From Aureimonas pseudogalii (lineage in GTDB: Bacteria > Pseudomonadota > Alphaproteobacteria > Rhizobiales > Rhizobiaceae): a stretch of DNA of 64,000 nucleotides. The position numbers and the translations under genes are program-made. Below, piece by piece: positions 52,161-62,678 of the stretch. The stretch spans positions 25,403 through 89,402 of the forward strand of contig NZ_JACIEK010000014.1 of NCBI RefSeq assembly GCF_014196835.1, given 5' to 3'. The notes under the pieces are model-generated. The model was not told the origin of the DNA. It was given only the letters and a program-made list of their open reading frames with translations, and searched no databases. Positions within the stretch are counted from its first letter, which is position 1. Every line of letters begins with the position of its first letter.

Positions 52161-53423
52161 ATGACCCGAGCTTTCCTCCGCGCCACCACCGGTCTCGCCG
52201 CGCTCGCGGCCTTCGTCCCGGCGGCCTTCGCGCAGACGACCCTCACCATCGAGAGCTGGCGCAACGACGATCTCTCCATCTGGCAGGAGAAGATCATCCC
52301 CGCCTTCGAGGCCGAGCATCCCGACATCAAGGTGACCTTCGCGCCCTCCGCGCCCACCGAATACAACTCCGCCCTCTCGGCCAAGCTCGACGCGGGCTCG
52401 GCCGGCGATCTCGTCGCCTGCCGCCCGTTCGACGCCTCGCTGGCGCTGTTCAAGAAGGGCCAGCTCGCCGACCTCACGGGGCTCTCGGGCCTCGAGAACT
52501 TCTCGCCCATCGCCAAGACGGCCTGGTCGAGCGACGACGGCCAGCAGACCTTCTGCGTGCCGATGGCCGCGGTGCTGCACGGCTTCATGTACAACAAGGC
52601 AGCCTTCACGGAGCTCGGGGTCGAGCCGCCGACCACGGAGGCCGAGTTCTTCGCGCTCCTCGACAAGATCAAGGCGGACGGGCGCTACGTGCCGCTGGCC
52701 ATGGGCACCAAGGACCAGTGGGAAGCCGCCACGATGGGCTACCAGAACATCGGCCCGACCTACTGGAAGGGCGAGGCCGGCCGCGAGGCGCTGGTCGCCG
52801 GCACGGAGAAGCTCACCGATCCGGAATGGGTGAAGCCCTACGAGACGCTCGCCAAATGGGCCGACTACATGGGCGAGGGCTACCAGGCGCAGACCTATCC
52901 CGACAGCCAGAACCTCTTCACCCTCGGGCGCGCGGCGATCTACCCGGCCGGCTCGTGGGAGATCGCGACCTTCGAGCAGCAGGCCGATTTCGAGATCGGC
53001 GCCTTCAAGCCGCCGGTGCTCGCCGCCGGCGACAAGTGCTACATTTCCGACCACCCGGACATCGCGCTCGGCCTCAACGCCGCCTCGAAGAACGCGGACG
53101 CCGCCAAGACCTTCCTCACCTGGGTGGCTTCGCCCGAGTTCGCGGCGATCTACGGCAACGAGGCGCCGGGCTTCTTCCCGCTCAACGACAAGCCGGTGGA
53201 GCTGACCAATGCGCTCGCCAAGGACATCGTGTCGTGGCGCAACGACTGCGAGCGCACGATCCGCTCGACCTACCAGATCCTGTCGCGCGGCACGCCGAAC
53301 CTCGAGAACGAGACGTGGGCGGAATCGGCCAACGTCATGAACAAGACCGACACGCCGGCAGTGGCCGCCGAGAAGCTGCAGAAGGGCCTCGACAGCTGGT
53401 ACAAGCCCGGCCAGGCGAACTGA
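52161..53423 (+). CDS. ABC transporter sugar-binding protein (CUT1)
   Basis: Periplasmic solute-binding protein of 420 residues (family 1). The signal peptide is residues 1 to about 24 (FLRATTGLAALAAFVPAAFA). The mature protein begins TTLTIESWRNDDLSIWQEKI and has the usual FEAEHPDIKVTF and CVPMAAVLHGFMYNKAAFTELGVEPP segments. The Shine-Dalgarno AGAAGGA lies 7 bp upstream. Context points to an amino sugar or an oligosaccharide containing one. Confidence 0.92.
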   Translation: MTRAFLRATTGLAALAAFVPAAFAQTTLTIESWRNDDLSIWQEKIIPAFEAEHPDIKVTFAPSAPTEYNSALSAKLDAGSAGDLVACRPFDASLALFKKGQLADLTGLSGLENFSPIAKTAWSSDDGQQTFCVPMAAVLHGFMYNKAAFTELGVEPPTTEAEFFALLDKIKADGRYVPLAMGTKDQWEAATMGYQNIGPTYWKGEAGREALVAGTEKLTDPEWVKPYETLAKWADYMGEGYQAQTYPDSQNLFTLGRAAIYPAGSWEIATFEQQADFEIGAFKPPVLAAGDKCYISDHPDIALGLNAASKNADAAKTFLTWVASPEFAAIYGNEAPGFFPLNDKPVELTNALAKDIVSWRNDCERTIRSTYQILSRGTPNLENETWAESANVMNKTDTPAVAAEKLQKGLDSWYKPGQAN

Positions 53424-53763
53424 ACGGCCGACGCGAGACCTGAAAGCCGCGCCGTCTCCCCCTTCCCGGGAGGCGGCCGCGCCCCGGACGAGGCCCGTGC
53501 TCCGGCCGGAGATCGAACCGCGCTCGGGGCCTGTCCTTCGGTCCCGTCCGAACGCGCGTCGCACACGGCTTGGGCCCGAACCCGGCGTCGGTCGACCTCG
53601 ACGTCGCGGCAGGAATTCCGGCTCGGCGCCGGGACGACGAAGGTTCGCAGGCCCGTTGCCGCCGCAGCGTGCCGGCTCTTCGGTTCAAGCCGCCCGCCGG
53701 CACCCGACCGCCGGGATGGGGCCATCGCCCGCCCGGTCATGACAGCCGTTTCGAGGACATTCC
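53424..53763. other. Intergenic region with post-binding-protein hairpin, 340 bp
   Basis: No credible gene. CCGTCTCCC (53453-53461) pairs with GGGAGGCGG (53468-53476), one G-U pair, about 30 bp after the binding-protein stop and without a U-tract. Such stems often protect the upstream mRNA and lower permease expression. The remaining ~280 bp show nothing recognisable. Confidence 0.5.
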
Positions 53764-54699
53764 ATGGACGACGCCCCGGACGCTCCCGCCCCCGCCCGCC
53801 GGCGCTGGCACATCGCGGTGTTCCTGGCGCCGGCGCTTCTCGTCTACGGGGTGATCATGCTGGTGCCGCTGGCGCAGACTCTCTGGCTCGGGCTGCAGAA
53901 CCTGCGTGATGGCGAAGCGGTCTTCGTCGGGCTCGACAATGTCCGCACCCTCTTCGGCGACCCCCGCTATGCCGACGGGTTCTGGAACGCGCTGCACAAT
54001 AATTTCGTCTTCTTCCTCTTCCACATCCTCGTGCAGAACCCCGTCGGCATCGCGCTCGCCGCGCTCCTCTCGGTGCCACGGCTTCGCGGCGTCGCACTCT
54101 ACCGCACGGCGCTGTTCCTGCCGACCATCCTCTCCTTCGTGGTGGTCGGCTTCATCTGGAAGCTGATCCTCTCGCCGCTCTGGGGCGTCGCGCCGATGAT
54201 GCTGGGCTCGGTGGGCCTGCGCTCGCTCTTCGCGCCCTATCTCGGGCAGGAGGCCTATGCGCTGGCGACGGTGTCGCTCGTCTCGGTCTGGCAGTTCGTC
54301 GGCATTCCCATGATGCTGATCTACGCGGCGCTGATCTCCATTCCGAACGAGATCATCGAGGCCGCCGAATGCGACGGGATCACCGGCTTCAAGCAGTTCT
54401 TCAAGATCAAGCTGCCGCTGATCCTGCCGACGATCGGGCTCACCGCCATCCTCACCTTCGTCGGCAATTTCAACGCCTTCGACCTCGTCTACACGATGCA
54501 GGGGGCGCTGGCCGGGCCGAACTTATCCACCGACATCCTCGGCACCTATCTCTACCGCATCTTCTTCGGCTTCCAGCTGCAGCAGGGCGACCGCTACATG
54601 GGCGCCACCGTCGCCACCGCGATGTTCCTGATCATCCTCACGGGCGTCGCCTTCTATCTCTTCGTGATCCAGCGGCGGCTGCGCCGCTACCAGATGTGA
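53764..54699 (+). CDS. ABC sugar permease (MalF-type)
   Basis: A 311-residue inner-membrane permease with six predicted helices, the first near residues 17-38 (IAVFLAPALLVYGVIMLVPL). The cytoplasmic EAA loop contacting the ATPase is EAAECDGITGFKQFFKIKLP. It pairs with the MalG-type permease 10 bp downstream and with the ATPase at 56675-57679. Confidence 0.93.
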   Translation: MDDAPDAPAPARRRWHIAVFLAPALLVYGVIMLVPLAQTLWLGLQNLRDGEAVFVGLDNVRTLFGDPRYADGFWNALHNNFVFFLFHILVQNPVGIALAALLSVPRLRGVALYRTALFLPTILSFVVVGFIWKLILSPLWGVAPMMLGSVGLRSLFAPYLGQEAYALATVSLVSVWQFVGIPMMLIYAALISIPNEIIEAAECDGITGFKQFFKIKLPLILPTIGLTAILTFVGNFNAFDLVYTMQGALAGPNLSTDILGTYLYRIFFGFQLQQGDRYMGATVATAMFLIILTGVAFYLFVIQRRLRRYQM

Positions 54700-54709
54700 G
54701 GCGGCTGCG

Positions 54710-55576
54710 ATGACCTCTCCCGCGAAGGCCGCCTCGCCGGCGAAGGCTCCCGTGCAGCGCCTGCGCATGGGGCTCGTGCACGCCGCGCTCGTTATCTACA
54801 CGCTGGTCGCCGTGCTGCCGGTGATCCTCGTCGTCATGAACTCGTTCAAGACGCGCAAGGCGATCTTCGCCTCGCCCCTGACGCCGCCGCTGCCCGGCAC
54901 GTTCTCGCTCAACGGCTACATGACGGTGGCGACGCAGGGCGACTTCCTCTCCTATTTCGGCAACAGCTTGACGGTGACGCTGGCGACCCTGTTCTTCGTG
55001 CTGCTCTTCGGCGCGATGGCCGCCTTCGCCCTGTCGGAATACCGCTTCCGGCTCAACACCGCGCTCGGCCTGACGCTGGCGCTCGGCATCATGGTGCCGA
55101 TCCGGCTCGGCACGGTGGCGATCCTGCAGATGATGGTGGCCGCCGGCCTCGTGAACACGCTGACGGCGCTGATCCTCGTCTACACCGCGCAGGGGCTGCC
55201 GCTCGCGGTGTTCATCCTCTCCGAGTTCATGCGCGGCGTCTCGGACGACCTGAAGAACGCGGGCCGCATCGACGGCCTCTCGGAATACCGCGTCTTCTTC
55301 GTGCTGGTGCTGCCGCTGGTGCGCCCGGCGCTCGCCACCGTCGCGGTGTTCACGATGATCCCGATCTGGAACGATCTCTGGTTCCCGCTGATCCTGGCGC
55401 CCGGCGAGGCCACCAAGACCGTGACGCTCGGCGCGCAGCTCTTCCTCGGGCAATACGTCACCAACTGGGAGGCGGTGCTCGCCGCCCTGTCGCTGGCGAT
55501 CCTGCCGATCCTCGTGCTCTACGCCCTGTTCTCGCGCCAGCTCATCGCCGGCATCACCGCCGGAGCCGTGAAATGA
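54710..55576 (+). CDS. ABC sugar permease (MalG-type)
   Basis: A 288-residue inner-membrane permease with six predicted helices, the first near residues 19-42 (LVHAALVIYTLVAVLPVILVV). The EAA-like loop is KNAGRIDGLSEYRVFFVLVLP, with Asn-Ala in place of Glu-Ala. The closing segment [15 protein letters not shown] is typical of MalG-type subunits. It overlaps the following oxidoreductase gene by 4 bp (ATGA). Confidence 0.93.
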   Translation: MTSPAKAASPAKAPVQRLRMGLVHAALVIYTLVAVLPVILVVMNSFKTRKAIFASPLTPPLPGTFSLNGYMTVATQGDFLSYFGNSLTVTLATLFFVLLFGAMAAFALSEYRFRLNTALGLTLALGIMVPIRLGTVAILQMMVAAGLVNTLTALILVYTAQGLPLAVFILSEFMRGVSDDLKNAGRIDGLSEYRVFFVLVLPLVRPALATVAVFTMIPIWNDLWFPLILAPGEATKTVTLGAQLFLGQYVTNWEAVLAALSLAILPILVLYALFSRQLIAGITAGAVK

Positions 55577-56640
55577 CCGCCGCCCCCACCGCCGGGCCGA
55601 TCCGCGTCTTCGCCTACGGGCTGGGGCAGATGGGCCTCTCCCACGCCCTCGCCTACCATCGCAATCCCGGCTTCGAGATCGTAGCTCTCGGCAACCGCTC
55701 GCCGGTGGCGCTGCCGGGCGAGCTCGCCGCCTATCCCTTCACCGGGGATTTCGAGGCGGGGCTGGCCGGCAAGCCCGATCTCGTCGCCATCTCCACCTAC
55801 ACCGACAGCCACGCCGACCTCGCCATCCGCGCGATGGAGGCCGGCGCCCACGTCTTCGTCGAGAAGCCGCTGGCGGCGACGGTGGAGGACGCGGAACGCG
55901 TCGTGGAGACCGCCCGGCGTCTCGGCCGGAAGCTCGTCGTCGGCTACATCCTGCGCCATCATCCGTCCTGGGTGGAGTTCGTCAGCCGCGCCCGCGCGCT
56001 CGGCGGCCCCTACGTCTTCCGCATGAACCTCAACCAGCAGTCCTCCGGCCCGGCCTGGGAGATCCACAAGGCGCTGATGCGGTCGACCTCGCCGGTGGTC
56101 GACTGCGGCGTCCACTATCTCGACGTGATGCTGCAGATCACCGACGCCGCGCCCGTGGAAGTGCGCGGCATGGGGCTGCGTCTCTCGCCCGAGATCGCCG
56201 AGACCCAAGTCAATTACGGCCATCTCCAGGTGCTCTTCGCCGACGGCTCGCTCGGCTGGTACGAGGCGGGCTGGGGGCCGATGATCTCCGAGACCGCCTT
56301 CTTCGTGAAGGACGTGATGAGCCCCAACGGCTCGGTCTCGATCGTGATGGACGAGGGCGCACGCTCGGCCGACATCGACACGCACACCAAGACCGCGACG
56401 ATCCGTATCCACGGCGCGGCACTCACCGCCGACGGGAGCTTCGCAGCGCCCGACGAACTCGTCTCGATGGCGGGCGAGCCCGGTCATCAGGCGCTCTGCG
56501 AGCGCGAGCAGCAGTTCGTGCTCGATGCCATCCGCGGCGACCACGACCTCGAGCGCCACATGAGCGACGCCGTGCGCTCGCTCGCCGTGGTGCTCGCCGC
56601 CGACCGCTCGATGCGCGAGCGCCGGATCGTGACGCTGTGA
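55573..56640 (+). CDS. Gfo/Idh/MocA oxidoreductase in amino-sugar operon
   Basis: A 355-residue NAD(P)-dependent dehydrogenase. The Rossmann segment is [20 protein letters not shown], and the family signature [19 protein letters not shown] lies near residues 94-112. The substrate-domain [20 protein letters not shown] and [13 protein letters not shown], with a conserved His in the D-x-G-x-H-x-x-D pattern, complete the active site. It overlaps the MalG-type gene and precedes the ATPase, so it is an integral operon member. Classical GlcNAc/MurNAc catabolism has no step for it; it may oxidise the imported sugar or a glycoside. Confidence 0.9.
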   Translation: MTAAPTAGPIRVFAYGLGQMGLSHALAYHRNPGFEIVALGNRSPVALPGELAAYPFTGDFEAGLAGKPDLVAISTYTDSHADLAIRAMEAGAHVFVEKPLAATVEDAERVVETARRLGRKLVVGYILRHHPSWVEFVSRARALGGPYVFRMNLNQQSSGPAWEIHKALMRSTSPVVDCGVHYLDVMLQITDAAPVEVRGMGLRLSPEIAETQVNYGHLQVLFADGSLGWYEAGWGPMISETAFFVKDVMSPNGSVSIVMDEGARSADIDTHTKTATIRIHGAALTADGSFAAPDELVSMAGEPGHQALCEREQQFVLDAIRGDHDLERHMSDAVRSLAVVLAADRSMRERRIVTL

Positions 56641-56674
56641 CCGCCCTGCCCTTCTCCCGGAGCCCGACCCGCCC

Positions 56675-57679
<1,005 letters not shown>

Positions 57680-57712
57680 TCGGAACCGACGATAAGCCGG
57701 CAAATAGAGGCG

Positions 57713-58240
57713 CTAGAGAGCGCGCAGCCCATTGCGAAAGCGGCGCGCATTGGCGACGTAGTGCTCGGCGGAGCGCCGCAGCCCCTCGATCGCAGCCGCA
57801 TCCAGGGCCCGCACGACCTTGGCGGGCACGCCGAGGATCAGCGAGCCATCGGGGAACGTCTTGCCCTCGGTCACCAGTGCTCCGGCGCCGACGAGGCAGT
57901 CGCGCCCGATGCGCGCGCCGTTCAGCACGGTGGCGCCCATGCCGATCAGCGAGTTCGCCCCGATCGTGCAGCCATGGACGATGGCGCGGTGGCCGATCGT
58001 GCAGCCCTCGCCGATGACCAGCGGAAAGCCGGCATCGGCATGCAGCACGGCGCCATCCTGAATGTTGCTGCGCGCGCCCACCACGATGTCCTCGACGTCG
58101 CCGCGCAGCACCGCGCCGAACCAGATGCCGACCTCCGCGCCCAGCCGTACCCGTCCGACGACATGGGCATCCGGCGCCACGAAGACGCGGCCATCCGCCG
58201 GCAGCTGGGGCTCGTGCTCGTCCAGCGCATAAACAGGCAT
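57713..58240 (-). CDS. Gamma-carbonic anhydrase-like hexapeptide-repeat protein
   Basis: A 175-residue trimeric left-handed beta-helix protein (PaaY/YrdA/gamma-CA group). Hexapeptide repeats run through VFVAPDAHVVGRVRLGAEVG, IVVGARSNIQDGAVLHAD, LVIGEGCTIGHRAIVHGCTI and NSLIGMGATVLNGARIGRD. The three likely metal-binding histidines are in VLHAD, IGHRA and IVHGC. ATG 58240 is preceded by GAGGAGGGGG; upstream in-frame sequence is not coding. Whether it is a carbonic anhydrase or a CoA-ester hydrolase cannot be told. Confidence 0.9.
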   Translation of the reverse strand: MPVYALDEHEPQLPADGRVFVAPDAHVVGRVRLGAEVGIWFGAVLRGDVEDIVVGARSNIQDGAVLHADAGFPLVIGEGCTIGHRAIVHGCTIGANSLIGMGATVLNGARIGRDCLVGAGALVTEGKTFPDGSLILGVPAKVVRALDAAAIEGLRRSAEHYVANARRFRNGLRAL

Positions 58241-58538
58241 GTCCGTTTCCCCCTCCTCGCCTCGAAGGCCGTGAGGGTAAAGGTCGGTCGTGATCCCGCC
58301 AAGAGCCCCGCGGCGATGCGACGACCGCCGGACGCGAGATGGAAACATCAAGGCGGCCGAGCCTCGGCGAGCGTCCGGTCTGCACCGCACCCCGCCGCGA
58401 TCCTCGCACATCAAGGATGTGCAGCGCCCGCACCGTGCCGTGGCAATCCGCGGTCCGGCCGCCCTGCATCGCCCGCCCAAAGGCGACGCGGCAACGAGCC
58501 CCTCGCACCAAACCCCACGACGTGGCAGGACTGACGCC

Positions 58539-59567
58539 ATGACAGAACCCGCCTCCCTCACCCCGCCCACGCTCGACGATCTCGGATGGGACGCGTTCTT
58601 CGCCGATCAGCTCGGCCCGGAGGACGAAGGGCTTGCACGGGGCCGCGTCTCGGCGGTCCATCGTACGCGCGTGGCGCTGCTGACGCCTTCGGGGCCGCTC
58701 GCCCTCGCCCTGCCGCCGCGTCTCGGCACCGGCGACTTCGCGGTCGGCGACTGGGTTCTGGCCGAGCCGGGCACCGGCGTGTTGCGCCGCCGCCTTGGGC
58801 GCCGGTCGGTGCTGCAGCGGCGCACCGAGGGCGCCGCCACGCTGCAGCCGGCGGCGGCCAATATCGACACGCTCTTCGTGGTCACCTCCTGCAACGCCGA
58901 CTTCAACCCGGCGCGGCTGGAGCGCTATCTGGCGCTCGCCAACCAGGGCGACGCCCATCCCGTGCTGCTCCTGACCAAGGCCGATCTCGCCGACGATCCC
59001 GCCCGCTATCGCCGCGAGGCAGAGGCGCTGCAGAGCGGACTCGCCGTGGTGGCCGTGAACGGGCGCGAGCGCGCGGCGGCGCTCGAAGCGCTCGCCCCCT
59101 GGTGCGGGCCGGGGCGCACCGTCGCCCTCGTCGGCTCCTCGGGGGTCGGCAAGTCGACGCTGGTCAACGTGCTCGCCGGCGCCGACGCCGCCCAGCAGGA
59201 GACCGGCGACGTGCGCGAGAGCGACGCCAAGGGCCGCCACACCACCACCGCCCGCTCGCTGCACAGGATGGCGGCGGGCGGCTGGGTGATCGACACGCCG
59301 GGCATGCGCACCCTTCATGTCAGCGACGCCGCGGAGGGCATCGAGCGGCTCTTCTCGGACATCACCGACCTCGCGCCGCTCTGCCGCTTCCGCGACTGTA
59401 CCCATGCGCACGAGCCCGGCTGCGCCGTGCGGGCGGCGGTGGCCGACGGCACGCTCGACCCCGAACGCCTCGTGCGCTGGCGCAAGCTCGTGGACGAGAA
59501 CGACCAGAACACGCCCGCGGCGCCGCGCCCCGGATCGAGCCCGGCCGGTCGCGGCCGCCGCCGCTAG
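58539..59567 (+). CDS. rsgA: Ribosome small-subunit-dependent GTPase A
   Basis: Circularly permuted GTPase for 30S maturation. The 342-residue protein has an N-terminal OB-fold (GRVSAVHRTRVALLTPSGPL), then G4 (LLTKADLAD), G1 (LVGSSGVGKSTLVNVL), the G2/switch region DAKGRHTTTARSL and G3 (VIDTPGMRTL), an order diagnostic of RsgA. The zinc knuckle is CRFRDCTHAHEPGCAV. The C-terminal RGRRR is basic. ATG 58539 has CAGGA 8 bp upstream; the in-frame extension to 58290 is low-complexity. Confidence 0.95.
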   Translation: MTEPASLTPPTLDDLGWDAFFADQLGPEDEGLARGRVSAVHRTRVALLTPSGPLALALPPRLGTGDFAVGDWVLAEPGTGVLRRRLGRRSVLQRRTEGAATLQPAAANIDTLFVVTSCNADFNPARLERYLALANQGDAHPVLLLTKADLADDPARYRREAEALQSGLAVVAVNGRERAAALEALAPWCGPGRTVALVGSSGVGKSTLVNVLAGADAAQQETGDVRESDAKGRHTTTARSLHRMAAGGWVIDTPGMRTLHVSDAAEGIERLFSDITDLAPLCRFRDCTHAHEPGCAVRAAVADGTLDPERLVRWRKLVDENDQNTPAAPRPGSSPAGRGRRR

Positions 59568-59764
59568 GGCCGCGGGCGAAACGGACGGAGGCTGCCGAGC
59601 GGCCCCCCTTGGACCCGACACCTTGGCTCGAGGCCGTCGGGCGCCATCGATCTGTGGCCGCGTCGCCTCACGTCGCCGCATCCCGCGACGCTCGGCGACC
59701 GGCGTCAGCTTCGCGCCACCGTGATGACGGCTCCATGGGGCCAACCCAGCGGAGTTCGACCCTC

Positions 59765-60097
59765 ATGAGCCAGCGATACAGACCCAACGAAGCCACCTGC
59801 CCGATCGACATCGAACTCCTGGCGCTGCTGCTGCGCTCCAGCGAGGCGCGCGTCGAGGAAATCGTGGCCGGCCATTCCGAAGCCCAGCGTGCCGCGCTCG
59901 CCGCCTTCTGCTTTCAGCGCAGCCACATGCGCCGGCTCGGCCTCGTGGTCGCCACGCAGTGCTCGCGCGAGATCCTCTGGAAGACCGCCGGCTTCGTCGG
60001 CGAGGTCCTGTTCGACCAGTCGCGCGACCGTGCCAGCTTCGAGATCGACGCGCCGGCCTCCACGCGGCGCCGCGTCACCCTCGCCCGCGTCGCCTGA
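59765..60097 (+). CDS. Conserved-looking hypothetical protein (110 aa)
   Basis: A 110-residue soluble protein starting at ATG 59765. It has helical segments (IDIELLALLLRSSEARVEEIV, AQRAALAAFCFQRSHMRRLGLVVATQC) and a C-terminal beta-like FEIDAPASTRRRVTLARVA. Three cysteines are scattered without a metal-binding pattern. No family recognised; an ATG ten codons upstream is also possible. Confidence 0.65.
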   Translation: MSQRYRPNEATCPIDIELLALLLRSSEARVEEIVAGHSEAQRAALAAFCFQRSHMRRLGLVVATQCSREILWKTAGFVGEVLFDQSRDRASFEIDAPASTRRRVTLARVA

Positions 60098-60181
60098 GAT
60101 CGCCGCAGACAAAGGGGGGCGTGGCCTGCTGACGACGACGCCGGATCGGCGCCGGACGCCGGTCCCGTCCTCGCCGACCGT

Positions 60182-61657
60182 TCAGGCCGCAAGCGCAGGC
60201 TGCACCGCCGCAAAGCGCACGTTGAGCCGCAGGCCCGGCGCGTTGTCGCCGACCTCGATGCACGCCTCGTGCAGGTCCGCGATCGCCGCCACCATCGCCA
60301 GGCCGAGGCCGGTGCCCGGCGTCGAGCGGCTGCGGTCCAGCCGGTAGAGCCGGCGGAAGATGCGCTCGCGCTCGGCTTCGGGCACGCCCGGACCGTCGTC
60401 GGCCACCACGAGGCGCCACCCCGCCGCGTCCGGCTCCAGCGCGACCGCGATGCGGCCGGGCGCCGGCACATGCGCGATGGCGTTCTCCACGAGATTGGCG
60501 AGAAGCTGCGTCAGGAGATCGCCGTCGCCCTCGACGAAGGCGCCGGGCGCGATCGTCGCCGTCCAGCCGTGGCCGGCCTCGTCCGCGACGTCGCCATAGA
60601 CCTCGCAGACCTTCGCGACGAGGGCGGAGAGATCGAGCGTGCGAAAGCGCGCCCGCCGCGCGCCCGCCTCGACCTGCGCGATGCGCAGGAGCGCATGGAA
60701 GGTCTCGATGATCCCGTCGGCTTCCGCGATCGCGGCCTCGATCGAGGCCGCGAAGGCCTCAGGCTCGGGGGGCCGGCGCAGCATGGTGTCGAGCCGCTGG
60801 CGAAGGCGGGCGAGCGGGGTGCGCAGGTCGTGCGCGATGTCGTTGGAGACCTGGCGCAGACTGTCCATCAGCGTCTCGATGCGCGCCAGCATCCGATTGA
60901 TGTCGGCCGAGAGATGGTCGATCTCGTCGCGCCGCCGCGTCACGGGCAGACGCAGGTCGAAGCGTCCGGCGACGATCCGCCGGGTGATCCCCGCCACGAT
61001 TTCGACGCGACGCGCGGGCCCGCGTGCCACGAGATAGCCCATGCCGATGGCGAGCAGCGCGATCGCGCCGGCGCCGTAGACGAGGCAGGCGAGGATGATC
61101 TCGCGCGTCTCGTGCAGGATGTGCGAGTTGCGCCCGGCCAGCACCCGGAACGGCCCGATCGCATCTCCGAACGAGAACAGGCGCACCTCGCCGTCGCTGT
61201 TGGTGGCGGCGGCGTCCATCAACTCCTGGCTTCGGCGCACCGTCGCCTCGTCCATCCGCCCCTCGAACCAGCCGTCGCGAAACAGCGAAGCGGGAATGTT
61301 ACCATCAACGAAGGCGCCGTCGGCATCCAGAAGCAGGAAGAAGCTGTCGCCCGGCGCCCCTTCCGAATGCTCGTGGACGGCATGGCGCAGCTCTGCCGCA
61401 CCGCCGCCCGCGAAGGCCGAGTGGAACGCGGCGATGTCGTGACGGATCTCCCTCTCCGACACGCCGCGGATCTCGGCGCTGGCGATCACGAAGGTCGTTC
61501 CGAGAATGAGCACCGCGCCGACGACGAAGAGCAGCGTGTAGGCGGCCGCGACACGAAAATGCGAGGTGCGGAACGGCGCGAGCGCGCCCCCCTCGCCGCC
61601 GCCCAGCCGTTTCGGCGGCAGGCCATCGCCGTCGTCGATGGGCGCCTCGTCACGCAT
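60182..61657 (-). CDS. Transmembrane sensor histidine kinase
   Basis: A 491-residue inner-membrane kinase. TM1 is around residues 35-60 (VAAAYTLLFVVGAVLILGTTFVIA), a ~130-residue periplasmic sensor follows (MHE-rich, with LLLDADGAFVDGNIPASLF), and TM2 is near 190-212 (ILACLVYGAGAIALLAIGMG). HAMP, then HisKA with the phospho-acceptor near residue 277 (VSNDIAHDLRTPLARLR), then HATPase (LLANLVENAIAHV, VADDGPGVPEAER, GTGLGLAMVAAI) complete it. The start overlaps the response regulator by 8 bp. The signal is unknown; the layout resembles metal-stress (CusS/CopS) sensors. Confidence 0.93.
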   Translation of the reverse strand: MRDEAPIDDGDGLPPKRLGGGEGGALAPFRTSHFRVAAAYTLLFVVGAVLILGTTFVIASAEIRGVSEREIRHDIAAFHSAFAGGGAAELRHAVHEHSEGAPGDSFFLLLDADGAFVDGNIPASLFRDGWFEGRMDEATVRRSQELMDAAATNSDGEVRLFSFGDAIGPFRVLAGRNSHILHETREIILACLVYGAGAIALLAIGMGYLVARGPARRVEIVAGITRRIVAGRFDLRLPVTRRRDEIDHLSADINRMLARIETLMDSLRQVSNDIAHDLRTPLARLRQRLDTMLRRPPEPEAFAASIEAAIAEADGIIETFHALLRIAQVEAGARRARFRTLDLSALVAKVCEVYGDVADEAGHGWTATIAPGAFVEGDGDLLTQLLANLVENAIAHVPAPGRIAVALEPDAAGWRLVVADDGPGVPEAERERIFRRLYRLDRSRSTPGTGLGLAMVAAIADLHEACIEVGDNAPGLRLNVRFAAVQPALAA

Positions 61658-62321
61658 CGATGAGATAACCCGAGCCGCGTACGGTGCGGATCAGCTCGGT
61701 GGCGAAGGGCCGGTCGACCTTGGCCCGAAGCCGGCTTACATGGGTTTCCACGACGTTGGTCTTGGGGTCGAAATGGAAGTCCCAGACGCGCTCCAGCAGC
61801 ATGGTGCGGGTGAGCACCCGGCCGCGGTTGCGCATCATGTATTCGAGGAGCCGAAACTCGCGCGGCTGCAGGTCGATCGGCTGGCCGCCGCGGGTGGCAA
61901 CGCGCGACAGGAGGTTCAGCTTGAGATCGCCGACCACGAGGACCGTCTCCTCGCGCCGCGCGGGCGCCCGCCGCATCAGCGCGTTCAGCCGCGCCAGAAG
62001 TTCCGAAAAGGCGAAGGGCTTCAAGAGATAGTCGTCGGCGCCCGCCTCCAGCCCCTCGACGCGGTCGTCCACCCCGCCGAGCGCGGTGAGAAACAGGATC
62101 GGCGCGTCGCGTCCGGCCGAGCGCAGCGCCCGCACCAGCGACAACCCGTCGAGGACGGGGAGCATCCGGTCCACGACCAGCGCGTCGTAGGTCCGCGTGC
62201 AGGCGAGTTCCAGCCCGGTCGAGCCGTCGAGCGCATGGTCGATCTCGTGACCTTCTTCACGCAGCCCCGTCAGGACGTAGTGCGCGGTGGACGCGTCGTC
62301 CTCGATGAGAAGAACCTTCAT
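61650..62321 (-). CDS. OmpR/PhoB-family response regulator
   Basis: A 223-residue regulator with a receiver domain (MKVLLIEDDASTAHYVLTGL; phospho-acceptor Asp51 in LVVDRMLPVLDG; Lys in DYLLKPFAFSELLARL). A C-terminal winged helix follows (IDLQPREFRLLEYMMRNRGRVLTRTMLLERVW, TNVVETHVSRLRAKVD, IRTVRGSGYLI). Receiver sequence EDDASTAHYVLTGLREEGH is close to the CzcR/CopR type. It is cotranscribed with the kinase. Confidence 0.95.
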   Translation of the reverse strand: MKVLLIEDDASTAHYVLTGLREEGHEIDHALDGSTGLELACTRTYDALVVDRMLPVLDGLSLVRALRSAGRDAPILFLTALGGVDDRVEGLEAGADDYLLKPFAFSELLARLNALMRRAPARREETVLVVGDLKLNLLSRVATRGGQPIDLQPREFRLLEYMMRNRGRVLTRTMLLERVWDFHFDPKTNVVETHVSRLRAKVDRPFATELIRTVRGSGYLIDA

Positions 62322-62678
62322 GACCCCCGCCCGTTCGCCGTGCCCCGTTCCTTACAGGACAGGGCGTGGGCGGGCGAGGCGTTCCGGGGCTCTCGCTCGA
62401 CGATGCACGGCAAACTCCGGAAGAAAGGCCGGCACCGCGACACGAACGGGGCGCGCATCCGGGGCGGCACCGTGGTTCGACGGCCGTTCGCCTCACCCCG
62501 CCAGCATGGCACGCGACGCGGCATCGAAAAACGACCCACGGTGTCGCCCGTGTCCGGAGAAGGCCGGCGTCCCGCGGCGGCCGCCGGGCCATCAGCCCAT
62601 CGCCCCGCCACGCTTCGATCGCCCAGCACCCCCAACGTCGATCGCAGCGTCGGCACCCGGCGATCGACCATTGCAGGC
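62322..62678. other. Intergenic region, 357 bp
   Basis: Lies between the response-regulator start and the broken isochorismatase-like gene. Translations in all frames are Arg/Pro/Gly-rich and look non-coding. It should contain the promoter of the two-component operon, but I saw no clear elements. Confidence 0.45.

Noticed and set aside
51264..53564. A 766-codon minus-strand open frame opposite murQ and the binding protein
   Set aside because: No recognisable domain; both plus-strand genes are complete with signal peptide, ribosome-binding sites and motifs.
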